Shown: positions 36,924 through 46,509, counted from the first letter of the stretch. The stretch: 64,000 nucleotides of DNA from Streptomyces sp. SCSIO 30461 (GCF_037023745.1 NZ_CP146101.1:4580001-4644000); one strand, 5' to 3'. Notes: generated by a model from the letters alone, not told the origin. A program made the numbers and translations.

Positions 36924-37217
36924 TCAGGAATCGGCACCCGGGTCGCGGTGCTCCGCCGCGATACCGAACCTGCCCCGTTCGCCGGTAGCGGACGGGGCGG
37001 GCGGGCGAAGCGTCGAGACCGAGGCGATCGCCGACCCGCCCACGGGCTGCTCCGCGTCCTCAAGCGCCTTGAGTCGTTCCAGGTCAGCGGCGGAGACCAG
37101 GGCGACGAGCGGCTTTCCATGCCGGGTGACGACCACCCGCTCGCCTCCGTACACGACGCGGTTGATCAAATCGGCGAGCTCTGCCCGCGCTTGCGTCACC
37201 GGAATCTCGTAGGCCAT
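36924..37217 (-). CDS. Phd/YefM-type antitoxin without a toxin partner
   Basis: A 97-residue protein starting [21 protein letters not shown], with [15 protein letters not shown], the classic Phd/YefM DNA-binding module. Such antitoxins normally precede a RelE or Doc toxin gene; here a terminator follows directly and no toxin is present. Start at 37217 follows GGGGAG very closely; ATG at 37229 is an alternative. It is divergent from the clpP-like gene by 57 bp. Confidence 0.8.
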   Translation of the reverse strand: MAYEIPVTQARAELADLINRVVYGGERVVVTRHGKPLVALVSAADLERLKALEDAEQPVGGSAIASVSTLRPPAPSATGERGRFGIAAEHRDPGADS

Positions 37218-37274
37218 GCTCCCCATCATAGTCGTCTGTACGTCCTGTACATTTTTTACGGATGGAGATGTGCG

Positions 37275-37910
37275 ATGCAGCGTTCACAGGCCCGCTATGT
37301 GCTTCCGGAGTTCCACGAGCGGACCACGTCCGGAATCCGCACCCTGGACCCGTACTCGAAACTGCTGGGCGAGCGCATCGTCTTCCTCGGCACGCCGATC
37401 GACGAGACCGCGGCCAGCGACGTGGTCGCCCAACTGCTCTACCTCGAATACGCCGCCCCCGAGCAGGACATCCAGCTCTACATCAACTCGCCCGGCGGCC
37501 CCATCAGTGCGATGACCTCCATCTACGACACGATGCAGGTGGTGGGCTGCGACGTGGTCACCACCTGCATCGGGCAGGCTTCTTCCACGGCCGCCGTACT
37601 CCTCGCCGCGGGCACCCCCGGCAAGCGCATGGCGCTGCCGGGAGCCCGGGTCGTGGTCCAGCAGCCCGCGCTGCCCGAGCCGATGCGGGGGCAGCCGTCC
37701 GATCTGGACATCCAGGCCCGGGAATTGCTGCGGATGCACGATCAGATCGCCGCCATGCTCGTACGCCACACCGGGCAGAGCGACGAAAGCGTCCGCGAGA
37801 CGCTCGACCGCGTCACGGTCTTCGACGCGGCTTCCGCGCAGGACTTCGGCCTGATCGACCATGTCATCAAGAACCGCAAGGCATCGGCGGCTTCGTCCGG
37901 GACACGGTGA
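37275..37910 (+). CDS. ClpP-like protease subunit lacking the catalytic His
   Basis: A 211-residue ClpP paralogue. The Ser nucleophile is kept in [14 protein letters not shown] and the Asp in LDRVTVF, but the motif that normally reads (M/L)IHQP is VVVQQP, with Gln in place of the catalytic His. It also has a loop [18 protein letters not shown] where canonical ClpP has GGAQGQ. It may be an inactive ring subunit that pairs with the main ClpP, like ClpR of plastids; that is inference. ATG has GGAG at 7 nt. A small downstream gene follows at once. Confidence 0.85.
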   Translation: MQRSQARYVLPEFHERTTSGIRTLDPYSKLLGERIVFLGTPIDETAASDVVAQLLYLEYAAPEQDIQLYINSPGGPISAMTSIYDTMQVVGCDVVTTCIGQASSTAAVLLAAGTPGKRMALPGARVVVQQPALPEPMRGQPSDLDIQARELLRMHDQIAAMLVRHTGQSDESVRETLDRVTVFDAASAQDFGLIDHVIKNRKASAASSGTR

Positions 37911-37917
37911 ACGAGCC

Positions 37918-38226
37918 GTGCTGCCGCCCGAACTGCCGCCGCTGCCGGCGCTGACCCGCGCCGAAGGCCAGGTCATCGACCGCTACCTCGAAGTCGTCGA
38001 CCAGCTGGGACGCATCAACCCGGCACACGGCACGCACACATACGGGGCGCTGCGCGCCGCGCAGGCACTGGCCGCAAGGGCGGATGCACTCCGGGACGCC
38101 CTCGCGCTGATGCACGCGCGCGGGGAGAGCGAACTGCACGCACCCACACTGACGCGCGCCCTGCGGGTGCTTGGCGGGGAACGGCGCACCGCCCGCATCA
38201 CCCTTCCACCGGAATCCAGGAGTTGA
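37918..38226 (+). CDS. small unknown protein downstream of the clpP-like gene
   Basis: A 102-residue protein from GTG at 37918, 8 bp after the ClpP stop. It starts LPPELPPLPALTRAEGQVIDRYLEVVDQLGRI and is helical, with a middle segment AAQALAARADALRDALALM. No family is recognised. The tight spacing suggests coupled expression and a possible partner role for the ClpP-like protein. Confidence 0.6.
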   Translation: MLPPELPPLPALTRAEGQVIDRYLEVVDQLGRINPAHGTHTYGALRAAQALAARADALRDALALMHARGESELHAPTLTRALRVLGGERRTARITLPPESRS

Positions 38227-38434
38227 GGTGGCCGAGGAGCCGTCAGCGGCGTGGCGCACGCGTACGAGTGGGTGTCGGCCAACCGGCTCACTCGATTCCG
38301 CCGCTCATGCGCCCGGCAAGTTGCGTTCCCCGATGGGCCATCCGATGCAAGGCGGCGTTATGCCGCAGGTACGGCGCCTGCAGCGGTAGCGGCCGGCACG
38401 GCCGAATGGGGTCCTCCACCTGATTGGATGAGCG

Positions 38435-38584
38435 GTGAGGAGCTTCACGAAATGCCGTTTCGACGAGGAGATCCGGCAGTTCGTGCGTCAAGATCGCTGG
38501 GACGACAAGCCCCCGCCACCACGGCGGGGCGGTCCGGGCGGACGCCGAGTCCTGCCGCCGCCCCGGATGCCTGAGTCGACATGA
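38435..38584 (+). CDS. possible small basic/proline-rich protein
   Basis: A 49-residue frame from GTG (38435) reading RSFTKCRFDEEIRQFVRQDRWDD then a Pro/Arg/Gly tail. Codon use looks coding and GGATGA precedes the start, but there is no homologue I recognise and the end runs close to the riboswitch. Tentative. Confidence 0.3.
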   Translation: MRSFTKCRFDEEIRQFVRQDRWDDKPPPPRRGGPGGRRVLPPPRMPEST

Positions 38585-38589
38585 GTGCT

Positions 38590-38731
38590 TTCGGCAGGAG
38601 TGGAGGACCCAGGCAGTACGGTCCGGCCGCCATATCCGGGCGGACCTCGGGGTGAAGCCGCGCTCGCGGCCGGGCACCTTCGCCAGCCCGAACCCGACAG
38701 GTCATCCTTCACAGGCGGCTGACGAAGGGTT
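38590..38731 (+). promoter_or_regulatory. ydaO-type (cyclic di-AMP) riboswitch
   Basis: Conserved blocks of this riboswitch occur in order: GGAGTGGAGGACCCA (38597-38611), GGGGTGAAGCCG (about 38649-38660), then CCGAACCCGACAGGTCATCC (about 38687-38706) and AGGCGGCTGACGAAGGG (about 38713-38729). In Streptomyces this element commonly precedes cell-wall hydrolase genes, and here it lies directly upstream of NlpC/P60. c-di-AMP binding would then turn the hydrolase gene off. The exact 5' end is uncertain. Confidence 0.8.
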
Positions 38732-38735
38732 GCGC

Positions 38736-39212
38736 ATGACTGCGCATGCATACAGTCCGTCCCTGTTCGCGCGGACGGGTACCGTCTCCGCTGTCACGCT
38801 CGCCGCTGTCGGCGGCTCGCTGCTCGTACCGGGCGGCGCCCCGGAAGCCCATGCGGCCGCCGCGCACGCGGCCAAGGCCCTGAAGGTGGCCGCTTCCAAG
38901 AAGGGCGCACCCTACGGGTACGGCGCCACCGGCCCCAGCAGCTTCGACTGCTCGGGCCTTGTTCTTTACTCGTACCGGAAGGCCGGCAGGAGCCTCCCTC
39001 GCACCGCACAGGCGCAGTACAACCGGACGCGCCACATCGCGGCGTCAAGCCGTCAGAAGGGTGATCTGGTGTTCTTCCATCACGGCGGGCAGGTCTACCA
39101 CGTCGGGATCTACGCGGGCGCAGGGAAGATCTGGCACTCCCCCAAGACCGGCTCCGTGGTCAAGCTGACCAAGATCTGGTCGAAGGGTGTGCGGTACGGG
39201 CGCGTGGGCTGA
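38736..39212 (+). CDS. secreted NlpC/P60 cell-wall endopeptidase
   Basis: A 158-residue protein with a signal peptide (about residues 1-42, cleavage after EAHA) and one NlpC/P60 domain. The catalytic Cys is in FDCSGLVLYSY (about residue 71), the His in YHVGIYAGAG (about 124), and a third polar residue in IWHSPKTG. It would cleave peptidoglycan stem peptides. The ATG follows GAAGGG at 38724-38729. The riboswitch ahead controls it. Confidence 0.9.
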   Translation: MTAHAYSPSLFARTGTVSAVTLAAVGGSLLVPGGAPEAHAAAAHAAKALKVAASKKGAPYGYGATGPSSFDCSGLVLYSYRKAGRSLPRTAQAQYNRTRHIAASSRQKGDLVFFHHGGQVYHVGIYAGAGKIWHSPKTGSVVKLTKIWSKGVRYGRVG

Positions 39213-39286
39213 CCGAGCAGGACGGCTGTCGCCGGCCGCCGCCGGCAACAGGACACAACGTGCATAGTGTGGGTTACTCATACCAT

Positions 39287-39862
39287 ATGGACGATGAGGA
39301 AGCCCGCATCGCGCGGGACGAGACCGAGACCGAGCGGGCGGACCGCAATTTCGCCGAGCTCCTGCAAGAGCTGAGGGTCATCCAGACCGGCGTGCAGATC
39401 CTTTTCGCCTTTCTGCTGACTCTGGCTTTCACGGCCCGGTTCCCCTCACTCGACTCGTTCCAGCGCGGCACCTATGTGACGACGCTGATGCTGGCCGTGG
39501 TGGCCGCGGCGCTGTTCACCGCCCCCGCCGCGGTCCACCGCGGGCTGTTCCGCAGGGGTGCCAAAAAGGAGATCGTCTCGGTCTCCTCGCGGCTGGCCGG
39601 AATGGGGCTCGCCGTGCTCACCCTGGCGTTGACCTCGGCGGTGCTCCTGGTGGTCGACGTGGTGCACGGTACGCCCGAGGGGGTCACCGCTGCCGCCGCG
39701 ACCCTGTTCGTCTGCGTCATGCTGTGGGGGGTTCTACCACTCGGCATGGCGCGGAAGTTCGACCGTCGAGGGCAGCAGTCGGACCTCGGCGACCCGATGC
39801 CTGACTCCGAGCACCGTGGCACGGACCACGGCGACCGTGGCACGGACCACGGTCGCCGGTGA
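39287..39862 (+). CDS. DUF6328-type four-helix membrane protein
   Basis: A 191-residue membrane protein. A charged N-terminus with ERADRNFAELLQELRVIQTGVQILFAFLLTLAF is a strongly conserved actinobacterial signature, followed by three more hydrophobic helices. The C-terminus has two copies of RGTDHGD from a 21-bp tandem repeat. Start is ATG 39287 or GTG 39260 (with AGGA before it). Function unknown. Confidence 0.8.
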   Translation: MDDEEARIARDETETERADRNFAELLQELRVIQTGVQILFAFLLTLAFTARFPSLDSFQRGTYVTTLMLAVVAAALFTAPAAVHRGLFRRGAKKEIVSVSSRLAGMGLAVLTLALTSAVLLVVDVVHGTPEGVTAAAATLFVCVMLWGVLPLGMARKFDRRGQQSDLGDPMPDSEHRGTDHGDRGTDHGRR

Positions 39863-39867
39863 GGACC

Positions 39868-41025
39868 TCAGCGGCCCGGCGCGGCGCCCAGGATGACGGC
39901 GATCGCCTCGTCCAACTGCCGCTCCGTGAGGTCGGCGCGCGCGGTCAGCCTGAGCCGCGAGATACCGTCCGGCACGGACGGCGGCCGGAAGCAACCGACG
40001 GCGAGACCCGCGGCGCGGCAGTCGGCCGCCCAACGCACGGCAGACTCCGCTGACGGCGCCCTTACGGAGACGACCGCGGCGTCGGGGCGGGCGGCCGTGA
40101 GCCCTGCGTCGGTGAGGCGTTCATGGAGCGTCGCCGCCACGGCGCGGGCCCGGTCCGCCAGCTCCGGCTCGCGCTCGATCAGACGCAGACTCGCCAGCGC
40201 GGCGCCCGCCGCCGCGGGTGCGAGGCCGGTGTCGAAGATGAACGTCCGCGCGGCGTTGACCAGGTGGGCGATGACCCGTGCCGGGCCGAGCACGGCTCCA
40301 CCCTGGCTGCCCAATGACTTGGAGAGGGTCATGGTGGCGAGCACGTCGACCGCGCCCGCGAGCCCCGCCGCGTGCAGCGCGCCCCGGCCGCCGTCGCCGA
40401 GTACCCCGAGGCCGTGCGCGTCATCGACGACCAGCGCGGCGCCGTGCGCGCGGCAGGCCGCGGCGAGCGCGGTGAGCGGCGCCGCGTCTCCGTCCACCGA
40501 GAAGACCGAGTCCGTGACGACGAGCGAGCGCCGCCCGGGGTGCGCGTCGAGGGTCTTGCGCACCGCCTCCGGGTCGGCGTGCGGGACGACGGCCGTCTCG
40601 GCCCGGGCGAGTCGGCAGCCGTCGACGATGGAGGCGTGGTTCGCCGCGTCCGAGACGATGAGGGACCCGTGTGTGCTGAGCGCGGTGAGCGCGGCGAGGT
40701 TGGCCGCGTAGCCGGAGGAGAACACCAGCGCGGCCTCGAACCCGCAGAAACGGGCCAGCTCCGCTTCGAGTTCGGCGTGCAGCGCCGTGGTTCCGGTGAC
40801 CAGCCGCGATCCGGTGGCTCCCGCGCCCCAACGGTCGGCGGCTTCGCCTGCCGCAGCAGTGACTTCCGGCCTGCGGGTGAGCCCGAGATAGTCGTTGCTC
40901 GCAAGGTCGAGCAGGGCATCGTCGACCGGGCGCGGGCGCAGGGTACGGACGAGACCGGCGTCCGCGCGCAGCCGCGCAGCCTCGTCGGTCCAATCGAACG
41001 GATCCTTGAGCATGGCCTGAGGCAT
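39868..41025 (-). CDS. bioF: 8-amino-7-oxononanoate synthase
   Basis: A 385-residue PLP enzyme condensing pimeloyl-ACP/CoA with alanine, first dedicated step of biotin synthesis. It has SNDYLGLT, SGYAANLAAL, DDAHGLGVLG and the Schiff-base Lys in TMTLSKSLGSQGG (about residue 236). ATG at 41025 follows AAGGA at 10 nt. It is divergent from bioB with a 145-bp gap containing an inverted repeat. Confidence 0.93.
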   Translation of the reverse strand: MPQAMLKDPFDWTDEAARLRADAGLVRTLRPRPVDDALLDLASNDYLGLTRRPEVTAAAGEAADRWGAGATGSRLVTGTTALHAELEAELARFCGFEAALVFSSGYAANLAALTALSTHGSLIVSDAANHASIVDGCRLARAETAVVPHADPEAVRKTLDAHPGRRSLVVTDSVFSVDGDAAPLTALAAACRAHGAALVVDDAHGLGVLGDGGRGALHAAGLAGAVDVLATMTLSKSLGSQGGAVLGPARVIAHLVNAARTFIFDTGLAPAAAGAALASLRLIEREPELADRARAVAATLHERLTDAGLTAARPDAAVVSVRAPSAESAVRWAADCRAAGLAVGCFRPPSVPDGISRLRLTARADLTERQLDEAIAVILGAAPGR

Positions 41026-41095
41026 GGCAGTGCGGTCCTTTTGTAGGCAGCGAACAGACCCTAGCGCCGCGCGGTAAAGGTCAGAGTGTGGCCAT

Positions 41096-41119
41096 ACACA
41101 CACCTCAATCCGTGTGTGT
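41096..41119. promoter_or_regulatory. candidate biotin-gene operator
   Basis: ACACACAC (41096-41103) and GTGTGTGT (41112-41119) around an 8-nt spacer, in the middle of the bioF-bioB divergent region. It could bind a TetR-type biotin regulator, but the repeats are simple sequence, so the call is tentative. Confidence 0.45.
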
Positions 41120-41170
41120 TGTCCGGTTCCTCCTTGGCCGACAGGCGCCCGGTACGCGAGGATCTCCGCC

Positions 41171-42421
41171 ATGGACCTCCTGAACACGCTGGTGGACAAG
41201 GGCCTGCGGCGTGAGCTGCCGACCCGTGAAGAAGCCCTCGCCGTACTGGCGACTTCCGACGACGATCTGCTCGATGTGGTGGCCGCGGCCGGCAAGGTGC
41301 GCCGCCAGTGGTTCGGACGGCGGGTGAAGCTGAACTATCTGGTGAACCTGAAGTCCGGTCTGTGCCCCGAGGACTGCTCGTACTGCTCGCAGCGCCTCGG
41401 TTCCAAGGCCGACATCCTCAAGTACACCTGGCTCAAGCCCGATGAGGCATCGAGGGCCGCAGCGGCGGGCGTCGCGGGTGGCGCGAAGCGGGTGTGCCTG
41501 GTGGCGAGCGGCCGGGGACCGACGGACCGCGACGTCGACCGGGTCTCGAAGACGATCGAGACCATCAAGGCGGAGAACGAGGGCGTCGAGGTCTGCGCCT
41601 GCCTGGGGCTGCTCTCCGACGGACAGGCGGAGCGACTGCGGGAGGCGGGCGCGGACGCCTACAACCACAACCTCAACACCTCCGAGGGCACCTACGGGGA
41701 CATCACCACCACGCACACGTACGCCGACCGCGTGGACACCGTCCAGAAGGCGCATGCCGCGGGCCTTTCGGCCTGTTCGGGTCTTATCGCCGGTATGGGT
41801 GAGAGCGACGAGGACCTGGTCGACGTGGTGTTCGCGCTGCGCGAGCTGGACCCGGACTCGGTGCCCGTCAACTTCCTGATCCCGTTCGAGGGCACGCCGC
41901 TGGCCAGGGAGTGGAACCTCACGCCCCAGCGGGCGCTGCGGATCCTCGCCATGGTGCGTTTCGTCTGCCCGGATGTGGAGGTACGGCTCGCCGGTGGCCG
42001 GGAGGTGCAGCTGCGTTCGCTCCAGCCGCTGGCGCTGCACCTCGCCAACTCGATTTTCCTGGGCGACTATCTGACCAGCGAGGGACAGGCCGGCCAGGCG
42101 GACCTCGACATGATCGCGGACGCGGGCTTCGAGGTGGAGGGCGCGGACACGACCACGCTGCCCGAGCACCGGGCTGACGCGATGGCCGCGGCTGCCGCCG
42201 GCGGCTGTGGCTCGTCGCACGGCGGCGGTGGCGGCGCCTGCGGCTCCGCCCACGGTGACGGCGGCTGCGGCTCGTCACACGGTGACAGCGACGGTGGCTG
42301 CGGACCTTGCGGCGGCGCGTCCACACCGGCGGCGGCTGCTCCCGACACCGCCGGGGCGCGCCCGGACCTGGTCTCGGTGCGGCGCCGTGGTGCCGGTACG
42401 GACCTCGCGCCGAATGCGTAG
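41171..42421 (+). CDS. bioB: biotin synthase
   Basis: A 416-residue radical SAM enzyme inserting sulfur into dethiobiotin. The 4Fe-4S Cys motif is [10 protein letters not shown] (about residues 64-73), and the second cluster residues follow. After about residue 340 there is a Gly/Ser/Cys/His-rich tail with repeats of CGSSHG and CGSAHG, not part of the core enzyme. ATG at 41171 has GAGGA at 9 nt. It overlaps bioA by 8 bp. Confidence 0.94.
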   Translation: MDLLNTLVDKGLRRELPTREEALAVLATSDDDLLDVVAAAGKVRRQWFGRRVKLNYLVNLKSGLCPEDCSYCSQRLGSKADILKYTWLKPDEASRAAAAGVAGGAKRVCLVASGRGPTDRDVDRVSKTIETIKAENEGVEVCACLGLLSDGQAERLREAGADAYNHNLNTSEGTYGDITTTHTYADRVDTVQKAHAAGLSACSGLIAGMGESDEDLVDVVFALRELDPDSVPVNFLIPFEGTPLAREWNLTPQRALRILAMVRFVCPDVEVRLAGGREVQLRSLQPLALHLANSIFLGDYLTSEGQAGQADLDMIADAGFEVEGADTTTLPEHRADAMAAAAAGGCGSSHGGGGGACGSAHGDGGCGSSHGDSDGGCGPCGGASTPAAAAPDTAGARPDLVSVRRRGAGTDLAPNA

Positions 42422-43703
42422 CGACGAGGTAAGAAGCCTGGTCGAGCTCGACCGGGCGCATGTCTGGCATCCGTACGGCCCGATGCCGGGCCGTACGGAT
42501 CCGCTCGTCGTCGAGTCGGCGTCCGGGGTACGGCTGCGGCTCGCCGGACCGGCCGAGGGCAGGCGGGAGCTGGTCGACGGCATGTCGTCCTGGTGGTCGG
42601 CCATCCACGGCTACCAGCACCCCGTCCTCGACGAGGCGGTGCGCGACCAGCTCGCACGGATGAGCCATGTGATGTTCGGCGGGCTCACCCATGAGCCCGC
42701 CGTCCGGCTCGCCACCCGGCTGGTCGAGATCACCCCGGAACCGCTGCGGCATGTCTTCCTGTGCGACTCCGGTTCGGTCGCGGTCGAGGTCGGGGTGAAG
42801 ATGTGCCTGCAGTACTGGCGTTCGGTGGGACGGCCCGAGAAGCATCGGATGCTGACCTGGCGCGGCGGGTACCACGGAGACACCTGGCAACCGATGGCGG
42901 TGTGCGACCCGGACGGCGGAATGCACCAGCTGTGGTCGGGGGTGTTGCCGCGTCAGATCTTCGCGGACGCCCCGCCGTCAGGCTTCGAAGAGGTGTACGC
43001 GGACCGGCTGCGTGAGCTCATCGCCCGCCACGCCCATGAGTTGGCGGCGGTGATCGTGGAGCCCGTGGTCCAGGGCGCGGGCGGGATGCGCTTCCACTCC
43101 CCCGAGTATCTGCGGGTGCTGCGGGAGGCCTGCGACGCCAACGACGTGCTGCTCGTGTTCGACGAGATCGCCACGGGCTTCGGGCGTACGGGCGCGCTCT
43201 TCGCGGCGGAGCACGCTGCGGTGTCCCCCGATGTCATGTGCCTGGGCAAGGCGCTCACCGGAGGGTACCTCTCGATGGCGGCGACACTGTGCACCCCACG
43301 AGTGGCCGACGGCATCTCACAGGGCGAGATCCCTGTGCTGGCTCACGGTCCGACGTTCATGGGCAACCCGCTCGCGTCGGCCGTTGCCTGCGCGTCGATC
43401 GACCTGCTGCTCGGCCAGGACTGGGCCCGCGAGGTCAAGCGGATCGAGGCGGGACTTCACGCGGGGCTCGCCGAGGCCGGCACGCTCCCCGGAGTCCGGG
43501 ACGTCCGGGTGCTCGGGGCCATCGGGGTCGTTCAGCTCGACCATCCGGTGGACATGGAGGCCGCGACCCGGGCGGCGGTCCGCGAGGGCGTCTGGATCCG
43601 CCCCTTCCGCGATCTGCTGTACACGATGCCGCCGTTCGTCACGAGCGACGAGGATCTGGCCCTGATCGGCCGGGCGGTGCGCGCGGCGGCGACCGCGGGC
43701 TGA
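42414..43703 (+). CDS. bioA: adenosylmethionine-8-amino-7-oxononanoate aminotransferase
   Basis: A 429-residue class III PLP aminotransferase. It has HVWHPYGPM at the substrate site, [26 protein letters not shown] and the Lys in [15 protein letters not shown] (about residue 281). It makes 7,8-diaminononanoate with SAM as donor. It overlaps bioB by 8 bp and leads into bioD after 54 bp. Confidence 0.95.
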   Translation: MRSDEVRSLVELDRAHVWHPYGPMPGRTDPLVVESASGVRLRLAGPAEGRRELVDGMSSWWSAIHGYQHPVLDEAVRDQLARMSHVMFGGLTHEPAVRLATRLVEITPEPLRHVFLCDSGSVAVEVGVKMCLQYWRSVGRPEKHRMLTWRGGYHGDTWQPMAVCDPDGGMHQLWSGVLPRQIFADAPPSGFEEVYADRLRELIARHAHELAAVIVEPVVQGAGGMRFHSPEYLRVLREACDANDVLLVFDEIATGFGRTGALFAAEHAAVSPDVMCLGKALTGGYLSMAATLCTPRVADGISQGEIPVLAHGPTFMGNPLASAVACASIDLLLGQDWAREVKRIEAGLHAGLAEAGTLPGVRDVRVLGAIGVVQLDHPVDMEAATRAAVREGVWIRPFRDLLYTMPPFVTSDEDLALIGRAVRAAATAG

Positions 43704-43757
43704 ACCGGTGAGGCCGGGTGACCGCGGAAGAACGAAGGCGAGGAAACGAGGAACGGC

Positions 43758-44471
43758 ATGGGTGTCATCGTCGTCAGCGGAACCGGGACCGAGATCGGCA
43801 AGACCGTGGTCACCGCGGCCTTGGCCGCCTTGGCCGCGGCCAAGGGCCTGAAGGTCGCCGTACTCAAGCCCGCGCAGACCGGGCTGGAACCCGGCGAGCC
43901 CGGGGACGCCCATGAGGCGGCGCGGCTCGCGGGCCCCGGAGTGACGGCGGTCGAGCTCTCACGGTTCCCGGAGCCGTTGGCCCCGAACACCGCAGCGCGC
44001 CGTGCGGGCCTCGCGACCGTCGGGCCGCAGGAGGTCGCGGAGGCCGCCGACAAGCTCGCCACCGAGCACGACCTCGTACTGGTCGAGGGCGCAGGCGGTC
44101 TACTCGTACGCCTTGACGACACGGGCGGGACGCTCGCCGACGCCGCCGGCCTGCTGAAGGCGCCGGTGCTGGTCGTCACGACCGCCGGACTCGGCACGCT
44201 GAACGCGACTCAGCTCACCGCCGAGGCGCTGCGCGCGCGCTCGTTGGAGCCGCTGGGAGTCGTGATCGGCAGTTGGCCGGCCGAACCGGGCCTCGCCGCG
44301 CGATGCAACCTCGTCGACCTCCCTGCGACCTCGGGCGCCGCGCTGATCGGCGCGGTGCCCGATGGCGCGGGCGGGTTGGCGCCCGACGCGTTCCGGCGCG
44401 GCGCACCGTCCTGGCTCGCCCCCGTACTCGGTGGGATGTGGGACGCGGACGACTTCACGGCGGCGCAGTAG
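43758..44471 (+). CDS. bioD: dethiobiotin synthase
   Basis: A 237-residue ATP-dependent carboxylase closing the ureido ring. P-loop GTGTEIGKTVVTAAL (about residues 7-21), the substrate motif KPAQTGLE and VEGAGGLLVRL are typical. ATG follows GAGGAA. Last biotin gene of the plus-strand operon. Confidence 0.95.
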   Translation: MGVIVVSGTGTEIGKTVVTAALAALAAAKGLKVAVLKPAQTGLEPGEPGDAHEAARLAGPGVTAVELSRFPEPLAPNTAARRAGLATVGPQEVAEAADKLATEHDLVLVEGAGGLLVRLDDTGGTLADAAGLLKAPVLVVTTAGLGTLNATQLTAEALRARSLEPLGVVIGSWPAEPGLAARCNLVDLPATSGAALIGAVPDGAGGLAPDAFRRGAPSWLAPVLGGMWDADDFTAAQ

Positions 44472-44477
44472 GCTGAC

Positions 44478-44849
44478 GTGGTGGATGCCGAGTCGGTGCG
44501 CGCGAGGGTCAACGAGGTCGTCTTCGACTGCGCCGAGCCCGCGGCCCTGGTCCGGTTCTGGGCGGGGCTGCTCGGCGGCGATCCGGTGGAGCGGGATCCG
44601 GACTGGGCCTATGTCGAGCCTCCAGGGTTCGCACGCGTGGCGTTCCAGCGTGTGCCGGAGGGCAAGCAGGTCAAGAACCGGCTGCATCTGGACCTGGAAG
44701 CGGGCGACATCACGGCCGCGTCCGCCGCTGCCGTGCGGCTCGGTGCCTCGCTTGTCGGCGGCGTCGTCAGCGATGAGCAGGGCGCTTTCCAGGTGATGCG
44801 CGACCCGGAAGGCAACGAATTCTGCTTTTGCGCGTGCGAGATCGGCTGA
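44478..44849 (+). CDS. VOC/glyoxalase-like protein
   Basis: A 123-residue single-domain VOC protein (two beta-alpha-beta-beta-beta modules) with NRLHLDLEAG and DPEGNEFCFC. It is likely a metal-dependent small enzyme or binding protein. GTG start is 6 bp after the bioD stop, so it may ride on the biotin operon. Confidence 0.75.
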   Translation: MVDAESVRARVNEVVFDCAEPAALVRFWAGLLGGDPVERDPDWAYVEPPGFARVAFQRVPEGKQVKNRLHLDLEAGDITAASAAAVRLGASLVGGVVSDEQGAFQVMRDPEGNEFCFCACEIG

Positions 44850-44901
44850 TCCGGGCGGTCCGGGGGGAGAATCACCGTACCGGTCGTCCAAGGAGGCCAC
44901 G

Positions 44902-45615
44902 ATGACGTCGCGCGCGCCGAAAGTGCCCAGGGATACCGTCCACCACCCGCTGTTCGCCCGTTTCTACGCCAGGATGAGCGTCGCGGCCGACACCAGAGCC
45001 GGGGTCGCGCAATACCGCGACGAGCTGCTGTCGGGCCTGTCCGGCAGGATCATCGAGATCGGCGCCGGCAATGGGCTGAACTTCGCGCACTACCCGGCCG
45101 CGGTTTCCGAGGTGGTGGCGATCGAACCGGAACGTGTGCTGCGGCGGTTGGCGATGACCGCTGCGCGAAACGCCGATGTGCCGGTCGATGTGGTGCCTGG
45201 CGCGGCCGAGGCTCTGCCGGTGAAGAGCGAGGCGTTCGACGGGGCCGTGGTGTCCCTGGTGCTGTGCTCGGTACGGGATGCCGCCCGGGCGCTCAGCGAG
45301 GTCCGGCGGGTGCTGCGGCCGGGCGGTGAGCTGCGCTTCCTCGAACACGGCCGAGCTCCCGGGCGGTTCACGGCAGCCACGCAGCGGGCAGTCGACCGCA
45401 CGGTGTGGCCTTTGCTGTTCGGCGGCTGTCACACTGCCCGGGAGCCGGTTGCCGCCATGAAGCAGGCCGGTTTCGAGATCGGCGCCTACCGGTCGCTGTA
45501 CATCCCCGAGAAGGGGCCGAGGCTCCCCTCCTCGTTCACCGTGCTCGGCGTGGCGCGCCGTCCGTTCGCACCCGACGGCCCGGCCGGGGCGGGTGATGCG
45601 GACGGGGCGGGGTGA
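44902..45615 (+). CDS. class I SAM-dependent methyltransferase
   Basis: A 237-residue methyltransferase: motif I IIEIGAGNGLNFAHYP (about residues 50-65), acidic motif II in VVAIEPE, and VLRPGGELRFLEHGRAPGR, typical of the Methyltransf_11 group. Substrate unknown. ATG follows AAGGAGG. Confidence 0.85.
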   Translation: MTSRAPKVPRDTVHHPLFARFYARMSVAADTRAGVAQYRDELLSGLSGRIIEIGAGNGLNFAHYPAAVSEVVAIEPERVLRRLAMTAARNADVPVDVVPGAAEALPVKSEAFDGAVVSLVLCSVRDAARALSEVRRVLRPGGELRFLEHGRAPGRFTAATQRAVDRTVWPLLFGGCHTAREPVAAMKQAGFEIGAYRSLYIPEKGPRLPSSFTVLGVARRPFAPDGPAGAGDADGAG

Positions 45616-45981
45616 TCCGGCTCCTGAGCCTCCTGCGCGGGCCGCCTTGAATCGCCGACGTCGCACACGCCGAGCTGCCGGGTCCTGTCCGGTCGATGGG
45701 CCACTCACCCTTCTCGCCGGGCTCCTGTCCAGCTGATCGGCGAAGACCCGCAGCGCATCGGCCGGTTCCTGCTTCGTGGGCAGTCGGTCCGTTTCGCGTT
45801 CGGCTCATCGACGCGCCGGGACAGCTCCGCGAGGTCTGCGAGGGATGCCGGGTTCGGGCGACGGCTGCGGGTCCGGGGGCGGCGCGGTGACGCGAGCGCC
45901 GATACGGCCCGCGGGAGCGATTCGGTCCACATCCCGGAATCTCATCGACCGGTCACAGGCGCCGGTGATGGGATTGCGGCC
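45616..45981. other. intergenic stretch without a supported gene
   Basis: About 365 bp. Open frames on both strands lack ribosome sites and family features. No hairpin or repeat stands out. Confidence 0.4.
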
Positions 45982-46509
45982 ATGAATGGTCTTCGTATGC
46001 GCTCCGCGACTCCCTCCGGCCTCGACGCCGTGCTCGCGTTCTGGAGCTCTGTCGCCGAAGGCACCAGCATCAGCGACGACCTGGACGGAGTCGAGCGGCT
46101 CATCGCCCGGGACGCCGACGCACTGATCCTGGCGGAGCGCGGGGAAGATCTGGTGGGCACGGTGATCGCCGGGTTCGACGGGTGGCGTTGCCATCTGTAC
46201 CGGCTTGCGGTGCTGCCGGAGCAGCGGCGCCGCGGTGTCGCCCGCGCGCTGCTCACGGCGGCGGAGGAGCGCTTCGCAGCACTCGATGGGAGGCGCGCGG
46301 ACGCCATGGTGCTGCATGCCGACGAGAATGCGCACACCGCGTGGCGTGCGGCCGGCTATGCCCCTCAGGCGCAGTGGGGGCGCTGGGTGAAGCCGCTCCC
46401 ACAGGAACGAATCGCACCCGGATGGGCGCCGACAAGGGGCGGCATCACCTTCTGCTTTGCCGATCCTTTACTATGGCCGCAACTATTCGCCTTCGAACGA
46501 AAGGTGTGA
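45982..46509 (+). CDS. GNAT N-acetyltransferase
   Basis: A 175-residue GNAT protein. The acetyl-CoA loop is LYRLAVLPEQRRRGVARALLTAAEERF (about residues 73-99) and the fourth motif is AHTAWRAAGY (about 116-125). Substrate unknown. The start may be five codons later (45997). Confidence 0.8.
   Translation: MNGLRMRSATPSGLDAVLAFWSSVAEGTSISDDLDGVERLIARDADALILAERGEDLVGTVIAGFDGWRCHLYRLAVLPEQRRRGVARALLTAAEERFAALDGRRADAMVLHADENAHTAWRAAGYAPQAQWGRWVKPLPQERIAPGWAPTRGGITFCFADPLLWPQLFAFERKV

Noticed and set aside
36836..36924. toxin gene for the Phd-type antitoxin
   Set aside because: Only a terminator fits in the 88-bp gap; no RelE/Doc frame is nearby.
45705..45932. 75-codon minus-strand frame
   Set aside because: Arg/Pro/Ser-rich, no ribosome site and no family features.
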